NCBI GenBank assembly: GCA_030706145.1
Contig: JAUZPB010000003.1
Coordinates: 26,283-90,282 of the forward strand
Reading direction: 5' to 3'
Length of the DNA: 64,000 bases
Source: Bacteroidota bacterium
GTDB lineage: Bacteria > Bacteroidota > Ignavibacteria > Ignavibacteriales > SURF-24
Below are positions 1-8,836 of this stretch, piece by piece; the first letter of the stretch is position 1, and every line of letters begins with the position of its first letter. The notes beneath the pieces are model-generated. The model saw only the letters and a list, made by a program, of their open reading frames with translations. It searched no databases and was not told where the DNA came from. The position numbers were made by a program, and so were the translations under genes.

Positions 1-205
1 TGAAAGAAAACAATAACATCAAATTTATAGTTAATGTTCTAATATATTAAAGTTTATCGTTATTTGTAAGCAATCGTGTATAAAAGTCAGTATGGAATTA
101 TTTGAGTATATTCATTGGGTGGGCAAAAAAAATGGGGAAGTTAATAGTTTAACATTCCCCATTTTGGAGTTGTTCTTTCAAAAGAAAGAGGTCAGTAATT
201 TTGCA

Positions 206-1249
206 TTATCTTTCAACCCTGCCCGAAGAATATCCTTTTGCTAGTTTTTCAACCTCATCGATACTAAAATGGTTAAAATCACCTGGAATGGTTTGTTTGA
301 GGCATGAAGCTGCTACGGCAAATTCGAGGGCGTCTTTTGTATTTTCCATTTTCATAAGTCCATAGATCAAGCCACCAGCAAATGAATCTCCCCCACCAAC
401 GCGGTCCACAATTTGAATCTCATAGCGTTTTGATCTTTGCGCCTTCAGGCAGTCTTTTTCATCTAACATTACAGCGCTCCAGCCGTTTCTAGAGGCCGAA
501 TAACTTTCTCTAAGTGTTATTGCAACGGTAGAAAAAGAAAACCTTCTTTTCATTTCACTCATTAGTTCAAAGTACCCCAGTTCATCAAGTCTTGCATCTT
601 CTATACTAGATTTTTCAGGTTTCATACCTAGTGATTTTTCTGCATCTTCTTCATTAGCGATACAAACATCAACATACTCCATCAATGGAATCATTGTAGA
701 TTGGGCCTTGTGCTCAGTCCACATTTTTTTCCTAAAATTAAGGTCACAGCTTACCACAAGTCCCTTCTTTTTTGCTGTTTTAACTGCGCTAAGCAGGCTT
801 TCGCTGGCATTTTCACCTAAGGCAGGTGTTATTCCTGTAAAATGGAACCAGTCTTTATCATCAAAAATTTCCTCCCAATTAATTTCAGATGGCATCATAA
901 GGCTAATTGCCGAATTAGCTCTATCATATATTACTTTAGATGGTCTCTGACTTACACCTGGTTCCAGGAAATAAATACCTAGTCTGTCGCCCCCGCGTAA
1001 AATATATTCGGTATGCACACCAAATTGTCTTAAGTGGTTAAGAGCGCTTTGGCCAAGCTCGTGTATGGGAAGCTTGGTTACGAAATAACTTTCAAGGCCA
1101 TAGTTAGCAAGACTTACAGCAACGTTTGCTTCGCCGCCGCCGTATGTAACTTCAAATCTTCCAGCCTGTAAGAAACGTCCGAAAGCTTCAGTTGAAAGTC
1201 TAAGCATTATTTCACCAAATGTTACAACTTTGTTCTTCATTTTATTCAC
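206..1249 (-). CDS. kdgK: 2-keto-3-deoxygluconate kinase (PfkB family)
   Basis: ORF with PfkB motifs: N-terminal YGGGEANVAVSLANYG and C-terminal DRVGGGDSFAGGLIYG; lies next to kduD and kduI. Confidence 0.88.
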   Translation of the reverse strand: MNKMKNKVVTFGEIMLRLSTEAFGRFLQAGRFEVTYGGGEANVAVSLANYGLESYFVTKLPIHELGQSALNHLRQFGVHTEYILRGGDRLGIYFLEPGVSQRPSKVIYDRANSAISLMMPSEINWEEIFDDKDWFHFTGITPALGENASESLLSAVKTAKKKGLVVSCDLNFRKKMWTEHKAQSTMIPLMEYVDVCIANEEDAEKSLGMKPEKSSIEDARLDELGYFELMSEMKRRFSFSTVAITLRESYSASRNGWSAVMLDEKDCLKAQRSKRYEIQIVDRVGGGDSFAGGLIYGLMKMENTKDALEFAVAASCLKQTIPGDFNHFSIDEVEKLAKGYSSGRVER

Positions 1250-1270
1250 TCTTAGTTGTATGTTTTGTCT

Positions 1271-2032
1271 TTACCTTCCCATCCAGCCACCATCGACAGT
1301 AATTAAGCTACCATTAATGTAATCTGAAGCTTCAGAGCATAAAAAGACTACAGTTCCCATAAGGTCCTCTGGAGTTCCCCATCTGCCAGCAGGTATACGT
1401 TCCAGAATTGCTTTGTTTCTTAGCTCGTCTTCCCTAAGGGCTTTTGTATTATCTGTGGCAATATAGCCTGGAGCAATTGCATTAATGTTTACACCTTTTT
1501 GTGCCCACTCATTTGAAAATGCCATACAAAGCTGCTTTACTGCCCCCTTACTAGCAGCATAACCAGGGACCCAAATGCCGCCTTGAAAGGATAGAAGTGA
1601 AGCGATAAAGACAATTTTACCATTTCCTCTTTCAACCATACATTTACCAAATTCACGAGTTAAGATAAACTGTGCATTTAAGTTTACTTCAATTACCTTG
1701 TCCCAGTACTCATCAGGGTGTTCTGAGATTGGTTTTCTTAAGATCATTCCCGCATTATTGACTAATATATCTATCTTTGGAATAAGCTTTTGTACCTCGT
1801 AGATAAAGCTGTAGAGCTCATTGCGTTTGGAAAAATCACATGTAAAGCCATATGCTTTTCTTCCAAAGGATCTGAACTCATTTAATACATCCTCATCCAT
1901 TCCCTCTAAGGCTACGCCAACAATGTCAGCCCCAGCCTCTGCCAAAGCTTTAGCATACATTCTGCCAATTCCTTTATTACAGCCTGTAACGAGAGCTGTT
2001 TTTCCATCTAACCTGAATTTATCCAGGATCAT
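1271..2032 (-). CDS. kduD: 2-dehydro-3-deoxy-D-gluconate 5-dehydrogenase (SDR)
   Basis: SDR fold: TGCNKGIG, NNAGMILRKP, YAASKGAVKQL; adjacent to kduI and kdgK. Confidence 0.88.
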   Translation of the reverse strand: MILDKFRLDGKTALVTGCNKGIGRMYAKALAEAGADIVGVALEGMDEDVLNEFRSFGRKAYGFTCDFSKRNELYSFIYEVQKLIPKIDILVNNAGMILRKPISEHPDEYWDKVIEVNLNAQFILTREFGKCMVERGNGKIVFIASLLSFQGGIWVPGYAASKGAVKQLCMAFSNEWAQKGVNINAIAPGYIATDNTKALREDELRNKAILERIPAGRWGTPEDLMGTVVFLCSEASDYINGSLITVDGGWMGR

Positions 2033-2060
2033 ACTATTTACTCCTATTGTTAATTACAAT

Positions 2061-2894
2061 TTAGAATAATTCTTCCATTTTAACCCAGTCCATATCATCA
2101 AAGTCCTGATTTTCTCCACCCATAGCCCAAATAAACGAATAGTTTTTCGTTGCTACGCCAGAATGAATTGACCAGCTAGGAGAAATGACAGCTTGTCTGT
2201 TTCGAAGGACAATGTGACGTGTATTACCGGGCTCACCCATCAAATGGAAGACAACAGAATCTTTGTCCAGGTTAAAATACATATAGATCTCAGAGCGTCT
2301 TGGGTGTGTATGGACAGGCATTGTATTCCAAACGCTACCTTCTTCAAGTTCTGTAAGACCCATTACAAGCTGGCAGCTCTTTATTCCATTTGGATATATA
2401 TACTTGTTGATTGTCCTCTTATTTGAGTCCTTAAGACTGCCAATTTTTGTACCTCGAACATCTGAAGCCTTTAAGAGAGCAGTGGGGAAAGTAGTATGAG
2501 AAGGAAAACTAGCAAAGTAAAAAAGCGCAGGATCGTCTTTATCCAGGCTTGAAAACTCAATTTGCTTTGTCCCCTTTCCAATATAAAGTGCGTCTTTAAA
2601 ATCTAGCTGAAAAATCTTCCCATCTGCAATTACTATACCTTTTGCACCTATATTTATAATTCCCAACTCACGCCTTTCAGTAAAATATTCTGAAGCCATT
2701 TCTTTCTTACTGCTTAGAAGAGGCAGTGGATTACTTACTGGTACAGCTGAGCCAATTATTGCCCTATCTGTATCTAAATAAACCATCTGAACCTTATCAA
2801 AAGCAAAAAGGTCATCAATTAAAAACGTATTCCTTAATTCTTCCGTATCTGCCATAAGACAGTTTCCTGGATCCATCGAATATCTAATTTCCAT
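2061..2894 (-). CDS. kduI: 5-dehydro-4-deoxy-D-glucuronate isomerase
   Basis: KduI signature, cupin-like metal site MPVHTHPRRSEIYMYF, 277 aa. Confidence 0.93.
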   Translation of the reverse strand: MEIRYSMDPGNCLMADTEELRNTFLIDDLFAFDKVQMVYLDTDRAIIGSAVPVSNPLPLLSSKKEMASEYFTERRELGIINIGAKGIVIADGKIFQLDFKDALYIGKGTKQIEFSSLDKDDPALFYFASFPSHTTFPTALLKASDVRGTKIGSLKDSNKRTINKYIYPNGIKSCQLVMGLTELEEGSVWNTMPVHTHPRRSEIYMYFNLDKDSVVFHLMGEPGNTRHIVLRNRQAVISPSWSIHSGVATKNYSFIWAMGGENQDFDDMDWVKMEELF

Positions 2895-2986
2895 TTTATT
2901 AAACCTCGCTATTAGTTTTTATTGAGTCCAATTAGGTACTTTTTACTTTTAAGCGTTTTTCTATCGAATTTACAAACAAACTGCAA

Positions 2987-3973
2987 CTAATTATTTTTTA
3001 ATATTTTATTTAGAAAATTGAGGATGTAAGTAGATGTTTTATCGAACCAAGGATAAAATAGCCAGAATGGGTGAGGAGAATCAGAAATCGTATAAACCTC
3101 GTAGTAAATATTAAAGGACCTAAGAATTTTTATCATATTATCACGCCCTGCGTGAAATCTCTCCAGAGAACTATTAATGAAAATTACCGGAGGAGTACTT
3201 GGGCTTACATAAAAAATGGGGGAAGCCTCCTTCCATAAGTCCGGCTTTTCTTCAAATGTACCTCCAAGCCAAAGAGCAGCTGAAGATGGTTTTATAGGAT
3301 CATGGCTGTTTTCTTTTGACTCACTGTTTGTAAAGTCTACAATTCCATCAATATTAATGATTGCACTTACCGAATCAGAATATTCATTATAGTCCAAAGT
3401 ATCCGTTAATTTTTTAACACCAGATGTAGTTCCAACAAGTGTAGAGAGATGGCCTCCTGATGAACATCCAAGTATTGCTATTTTATTTGGGTCGATATTA
3501 TACCTATTTGCATTAGCCCGAATCCATCTTATAGCTTTTTTTAAGTCAAGGACAGCAGCTGGATACAATGCTTCAGTTGAGAGTCTATAATCAACAAGAA
3601 GACTAACATAACCTTTAAGAGAGATTCTTTGAGCAAGTGCCCGTTCCTGGCTTTTGTTACCCGAACGCCATCCACCGCCGTGGACAAAAATCACAGCCGG
3701 AAAGAGCTTAAGATAATTTGTATCTACAGGTGAAATAATATCAAGTTTAAGTATTCTTTTGCCATAGGAAGCATATGTAATGTCACTTAGGAAAATTAGG
3801 CTATCAGAAAACAGGATTTCTGCGACTCTGGCCTCAGGATAAGTCTTATTTACCTTTAATGCAGCACTATAGTTTGTAAAAGATGTATCCTCATTTTGCA
3901 GCCCTGAAGTATTGCATTGCTGTGCAAATACAATTTGGCTAATAATAAAACACAGAATAAATAGTCTATTCAT
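2987..3973 (-). CDS. secreted alpha/beta-hydrolase, probable carbohydrate acetyl/feruloyl esterase
   Basis: Signal peptide; HGGGW oxyanion motif; GCSSGGH nucleophile elbow; C-terminal His region SPHPFW. Confidence 0.75.
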   Translation of the reverse strand: MNRLFILCFIISQIVFAQQCNTSGLQNEDTSFTNYSAALKVNKTYPEARVAEILFSDSLIFLSDITYASYGKRILKLDIISPVDTNYLKLFPAVIFVHGGGWRSGNKSQERALAQRISLKGYVSLLVDYRLSTEALYPAAVLDLKKAIRWIRANANRYNIDPNKIAILGCSSGGHLSTLVGTTSGVKKLTDTLDYNEYSDSVSAIINIDGIVDFTNSESKENSHDPIKPSSAALWLGGTFEEKPDLWKEASPIFYVSPSTPPVIFINSSLERFHAGRDNMIKILRSFNIYYEVYTISDSPHPFWLFYPWFDKTSTYILNFLNKILKNN

Positions 3974-4042
3974 TTTTCATCAATAGAGAAATCCTCCAAG
4001 TATAACCTATGAGGCAGCTTTTTTTTATAGCCCAATTAAAAA

Positions 4043-5491
4043 TTAGACTGAATAGACAGTAGAAGCAGTTTCTCCTCCATGTCCTGTCCAATTTGTATGG
4101 AAATACTCACCTCCCCTGCGGTCAACTCTTTCATACTGATGAGCGCCAAAGTAATCTCTTTGTGCCTGCAGAAGATTAGCCGGAAGGCATTCAGTTCTAT
4201 AGCCATCAAAATATGATAAAGCAGAAGACAGAGCAGGGACAGGGATGCCATTTAAGACGGCCTGCGAGACAACATTTCTAAAAGATTGCTGACAAGAAGA
4301 TATCTTCTCATTAAAAAAAGGATCCAAAAGAAGATTGCTTAGCTGAGGATTATTATCAAAGGCTTCCTTTATTTTTCCAAGGAAAACAGAGCGAATAATG
4401 CAGCCTCCTCTCCACATCAAAGCTATACCGCCATAGTTCAAGTTCCAGCAATACTGCTTTGCAGCAGCACTCATTAGCTGATAGCCTTGAGTATAGGAAA
4501 TTATCTTAGCAGCATACAGTGCTTTGCCCAGATCCTGAAGAAACTCTTTTTTGTCACCCATAAACTCAGTCTTAGGGCCTAAAAGGACCTTTGAAGCAGC
4601 AGTCCTTTCTTCTTTAAGTGAGGAGAGAATTCTTGCAAAGACAGATTCAGTAATTAGAGTAAGAGGCACTCCGCTATCCAAAGAAGAAATAACAGTCCAT
4701 TTACCAGTACCTTTTTGTCCAGCCTTATCAAGTATCTTATCTATAAGAGGCAAACCATCTTCATCTTTAAAGGCAAGAATATCTCGAGTAATTTCAATAA
4801 GGTAACTTTTTAATTCTCCCTGGCTCCATTCTTTGAATACCAGGTGCATTTCGTCAGGGCTCATAGCAAGGAGATCCTTCATAAGATGATAAGCTTCACA
4901 TATAAGCTGCATATCGCCATATTCAATTCCATTGTGGACCATTTTGACAAAATGTCCTGCTCCATCTTCACCAATCCAGTCGCAGCATGGGGTACCATCC
5001 TCGACCTTGGCTGCTATTGCCTGCAAGATTGGTTTTACACTTTCCCATGCTGCCTTTGATCCGCCAGGCATAATAGAAGGTCCTTTTAATGCCCCTTCTT
5101 CTCCACCAGAGATGCCTGTACCTATATAGAGCAGACCCTTACTCTCTAGATACTTTGTTCTTCTTGTCGTATCAGGGAAATGAGTATTACCTCCGTCAAT
5201 AATAATATCTCCTTTATTTAGCAAAGGGATCAGTGTTTCAATTATATCATCTACTGTTTTGCCAGCCTGCACCATAAGCATTATTTTACGTGGAGTTTTA
5301 AGAGAATCGACAAGATCTTTTGCAGAGCATAAGCCTTCGATATTTTTCTTCTTAGCTCTTCCCGAGATGAATTTATTAATTTTCTCACTAGAAATGTCAT
5401 AAACAGAAACAGAGACCCCCTTGCTTTCCATGTTCAGGGCAAGGTTCTCCCCCATTACACCAATTCCGATTAGTCCAATATCAGATTTCAT
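4043..5491 (-). CDS. gnd: 6-phosphogluconate dehydrogenase (decarboxylating)
   Basis: GLIGIGVMGENLALNMESKG, IIDGGNTHFPDT, GTGISGGEEGALKGPSIMPGG, VKMVHNGIEYGDMQLICEAY. Confidence 0.95.
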   Translation of the reverse strand: MKSDIGLIGIGVMGENLALNMESKGVSVSVYDISSEKINKFISGRAKKKNIEGLCSAKDLVDSLKTPRKIMLMVQAGKTVDDIIETLIPLLNKGDIIIDGGNTHFPDTTRRTKYLESKGLLYIGTGISGGEEGALKGPSIMPGGSKAAWESVKPILQAIAAKVEDGTPCCDWIGEDGAGHFVKMVHNGIEYGDMQLICEAYHLMKDLLAMSPDEMHLVFKEWSQGELKSYLIEITRDILAFKDEDGLPLIDKILDKAGQKGTGKWTVISSLDSGVPLTLITESVFARILSSLKEERTAASKVLLGPKTEFMGDKKEFLQDLGKALYAAKIISYTQGYQLMSAAAKQYCWNLNYGGIALMWRGGCIIRSVFLGKIKEAFDNNPQLSNLLLDPFFNEKISSCQQSFRNVVSQAVLNGIPVPALSSALSYFDGYRTECLPANLLQAQRDYFGAHQYERVDRRGGEYFHTNWTGHGGETASTVYSV

Positions 5492-5511
5492 TTATTTCCC
5501 CAAATTATGTT

Positions 5512-6789
5512 TTATTTGTTAAATCTATCTTTGCAGGCCCAGAGGCCAAGAGCTGGATTTGAGATAAAGAATATCTCCTCGCCATCTGGCATAGTATTAA
5601 ATCCATCAGTAAGCTTAGCAGGGTCATAGCGTTTCAACATTAAATTGATATCCTCATATTTGAAATTAACACCTATGATTTCCTCTTTTGTAAGTTTACC
5701 AGGGCAATATGTAATAGTAAAGCGATTTTCAGAAGAGCCATGAATAAGATGGGCAGCAGCACTGAGGTTATTCTTAAGGTCATCTTCTTTTTTGACATAG
5801 CTTAAGACTTCGGGAGTCGTGACATATCCATATTTTCTTATCAAGCTGTCAATTGTCTTATCCTCCCCGAATTCTTTTAATCCAGGGGCAAGAACAACAA
5901 GCTCTCCTCCATCATCAATTGCCATTCGTGTCCTGTAAATACTTTTGTTACCGAGCCATGTGCTCTTAAACTCCAAGGGGTCCAAATAGACCACTACTTT
6001 TTTTAGAGGACGTTCGAGCATTTGGAAATTTACTTTAAGAGATAATTCGGCGGCCATCCTAAATGTATCATAGTCATCGCCAATAAAAAGGCCTTTAACA
6101 GCAAGTCTTCCGCTATGTTCATCTTTCCCTACAACTGTAAGTACATAGACAATTGGAAGGTGATTAGCAAAGTTATCAGAAGCATAATTAAGCACGCGTC
6201 TTACGGGAGAATCTGCGCGCCCCATGATTCTTTCCATTCCATATACAGCACCCAGGAAATGACTTTTGTTTATGCCTTCTTTTCCTCCGGTGCCAACAAA
6301 AATATTTTTGTTGTAGTTAGCCATACCAATAACCTCATGTGGCACAACCTGTCCCACAGAAATTATAAGGTCATGACCACCTTGAGCAAGGAGCTTATTT
6401 ACCTGAGCAGGCCATTTATAGTCAAGTTTTCCTTCCGAGACCTCCAGCATATATTCAGAAGGCACTTCACCTAGAGTACATAGGTCGCTTCTCCAGTTAT
6501 GTACCCTGAACAAATTTTTCGGAATCCCTGGGTACATCTCAGAGATCTCCTTTTCAGTCATAGGCGCATGTGTACCTAAAGCAGGAAGGACATCACTAAG
6601 AGCATCATTATAATAATCATATATAAAACCGGTCAGAAGTCCGGCATGCGAATGGAACCTTGTAAAGTCAGGCGGCAGGGCAAGTACTTTTTTCCTTGTG
6701 CCTAGCTTATCAAATGCAGAAAAAAGTCCATCACGCATTTCAGAATAACTAAGGGAATCGTTCTGATCCCCTCTTGCAAAGTAAAGCAT
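5512..6789 (-). CDS. LarA-superfamily (DUF2088-like) nickel-dependent 2-hydroxyacid racemase/epimerase homologue; substrate unknown
   Basis: PDFTR, ALGTHAPMTE, and PHEVIGMANYNKNIFVGTGGKEGINKSH; the His/+10 Lys/+16 His spacing equals LarA H174/K184/H200. Start trimmed to the ATG at 6789 (ORF track starts at 6879, overlapping the upstream SDR). Confidence 0.82.
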   Translation of the reverse strand: MLYFARGDQNDSLSYSEMRDGLFSAFDKLGTRKKVLALPPDFTRFHSHAGLLTGFIYDYYNDALSDVLPALGTHAPMTEKEISEMYPGIPKNLFRVHNWRSDLCTLGEVPSEYMLEVSEGKLDYKWPAQVNKLLAQGGHDLIISVGQVVPHEVIGMANYNKNIFVGTGGKEGINKSHFLGAVYGMERIMGRADSPVRRVLNYASDNFANHLPIVYVLTVVGKDEHSGRLAVKGLFIGDDYDTFRMAAELSLKVNFQMLERPLKKVVVYLDPLEFKSTWLGNKSIYRTRMAIDDGGELVVLAPGLKEFGEDKTIDSLIRKYGYVTTPEVLSYVKKEDDLKNNLSAAAHLIHGSSENRFTITYCPGKLTKEEIIGVNFKYEDINLMLKRYDPAKLTDGFNTMPDGEEIFFISNPALGLWACKDRFNK

Positions 6790-6832
6790 TTGTATTAGGT
6801 CCTGATAATTACATAAAAATAAATTTTTCTGA

Positions 6833-7684
6833 TTAGACTCCGCTATATGCGTTAAAGCCACCGTCGACAGGAATAACAACGCCAGTTACAAATTTTGAAA
6901 GGTCGCTTAAAAGGTAAAGAAGTGTTCCCTGAAGGTCCTCGGGTTCACCAAATTTTCCCATAGGTGTATTATCTATGATCTTAATGCCTCGCGGGGTTAA
7001 TGTACCTGATTTTTCATCAATAAGAAGAAATCTATTTTGGGCAGTAAGGAAGAACCCGGGAGCAATAGCATTAACTCTTATATTGACCTTAGCAAAATGT
7101 ACTGCGAGCCATTCTGTAAGATTGTTAATAGAAGCCTTTGCAGCTGAATAAGCAGGTATCTTAGTAAGAGGGCGGTAAGAGTTCATAGAAGAAATATTTA
7201 TAATTGATCCGCCAGAATTTTCAACCATATCTCGCGAAAATACCATTGTAGGTAGCACAGTACCCAAAAAATTAAGATCGAATACCCTTCTGAATCCCTC
7301 AATATCAAGTCCGAAGAAAGTTTTATCAAGTTCGTTTAAATTATCCTTTGAAACAAATTCATTAGCAGTTGTTGCCTTGGGAGAATTACCGCCAGCACAA
7401 TTAATAAGAATATCAATTTTGCCGAAGGCCGAATTAATTTCATCTTTAGCTTTTTCAAGTGACGGCTTATCAAGGACATTAGCTTCAACACCAATGACAT
7501 TACTGTCGGGAAAGCATTTTAGCTTGGCTGCAGCATTTTGAGCAGCTTCAATATTAATATCAAGGATTGCAGTTTTTATTCCCGATAGGACCAAGGCTTT
7601 AGAGAGTGCAGTTCCAATTATACCTGCACCACCTGTAATAGCACAAACCTTACCATGCAAACCCTTAAAGGAATACTCTGACAT
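6833..7684 (-). CDS. SDR oxidoreductase, probable D-mannonate oxidoreductase (fructuronate reductase, UxuB-like SDR type)
   Basis: TGGAGIIGTALSKAL, NCAGGNSPKATT, YSAAKASINNLTEWLAVHFA; adjacent to UxaE, kinase and Gnd. Confidence 0.78.
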   Translation of the reverse strand: MSEYSFKGLHGKVCAITGGAGIIGTALSKALVLSGIKTAILDINIEAAQNAAAKLKCFPDSNVIGVEANVLDKPSLEKAKDEINSAFGKIDILINCAGGNSPKATTANEFVSKDNLNELDKTFFGLDIEGFRRVFDLNFLGTVLPTMVFSRDMVENSGGSIINISSMNSYRPLTKIPAYSAAKASINNLTEWLAVHFAKVNIRVNAIAPGFFLTAQNRFLLIDEKSGTLTPRGIKIIDNTPMGKFGEPEDLQGTLLYLLSDLSKFVTGVVIPVDGGFNAYSGV

Positions 7685-7738
7685 TATAAAACTCCGTTTT
7701 TAATATTTATACTTAATATGAAAGTCGATTGTAAAGAA

Positions 7739-8821
7739 TTATCTTTGTATACGGGCAGAGGCACCGTTAGCCAAGGCTCTTACTTCAGCAATTGTAGACA
7801 TTGTAGTATCTCCAGGATAGGTAGTCAGAAGAGCCCCATGTGCCCAGCCAAGTTTGACAGCTTCCTCTGGAGTCTCATTTGTAAGCAGGCCATAAATAAA
7901 TCCGCTAGCAAATCCATCGCCTCCGCCTACGCGGTCATATATTTCAAGTTCACATACGGGAGCTTTATAGGATTCACCATTAATCCATGCTACTGCACTC
8001 CAGTTGTGGCGGAAAGTAGATTTAACTTCTCTTAATGTAGTAGCAACACATTTGACATTGGGATATTTATCTACAACTTTGTTTATCATTGCAAAAAATG
8101 CAGACGGGTCAAGTTTTGATTTTGCAGCGACCTCGGGGCCTGCAACGCCGAGGCCTTTTTGAAGGTCCTCTTCATTACCTAAAAGGAAATCAACATGACG
8201 AACAATTCTGTCAAGAATTTCAGAAGCTTTTTTCTCGCCACCCCATATATTCCAAAGTTTGGCTCTATAGTTAAGATCAAAACTCGTTATTGCTCCATGA
8301 TCTTTTGCAGCTTTCATAGCTTCAATAATCAGCTCACCTGTAGTTTCAGATAAAGAAGCAAAAATACCACCGCTATGGAACCAACGTACTCCACCAGAAA
8401 AGATTTCATTCCAATTAAAATCGCCAGGTTTAAGTTGAGCAGCAGCTTCATTGCAGCGGTTATAGAAAACAACCGGGGCACGCATTCCAAAACCTCTGTC
8501 GCTATAAACAGTGGCCATATTAGGGCCATTGACGCCATTATGCTTAAATGATTTCAGGTAAGCTTTTACGCCCATAGCCTTAACCCTCTCTTCTATCAAA
8601 GCCCCTATTGGATAATCTACAATTGCAGAAACAATACCAGTGTTCATTTTGAAACAATCAGATAGATTAGCAGCAACGTTAAATTCACCGCCACTTACAT
8701 GTATTTTGCATTCAGTAGCCTTTCGAAATGGAATTATACCTGGATCTAGCCTGTGCACCATGGCACCCAAAGAAATAAAGTCCATGGCTGCTTTAGTTTT
8801 AATATTTAATCCATTATTCAT
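7739..8821 (-). CDS. PfkB-family sugar/sugar-acid kinase (KdgK-like, second copy)
   Basis: HVSGGEFNVAANLSDCF and DRVGGGDGFASGFIYG; divergent from the copy at 206-1249. Confidence 0.8.
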   Translation of the reverse strand: MNNGLNIKTKAAMDFISLGAMVHRLDPGIIPFRKATECKIHVSGGEFNVAANLSDCFKMNTGIVSAIVDYPIGALIEERVKAMGVKAYLKSFKHNGVNGPNMATVYSDRGFGMRAPVVFYNRCNEAAAQLKPGDFNWNEIFSGGVRWFHSGGIFASLSETTGELIIEAMKAAKDHGAITSFDLNYRAKLWNIWGGEKKASEILDRIVRHVDFLLGNEEDLQKGLGVAGPEVAAKSKLDPSAFFAMINKVVDKYPNVKCVATTLREVKSTFRHNWSAVAWINGESYKAPVCELEIYDRVGGGDGFASGFIYGLLTNETPEEAVKLGWAHGALLTTYPGDTTMSTIAEVRALANGASARIQR

Positions 8822-8836
8822 TACTTATTCCCTTGT

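Noticed and set aside
6115-6474. 119-aa (+) ORF within the LarA homologue region
   Set aside because: Antisense shadow of a conserved gene.
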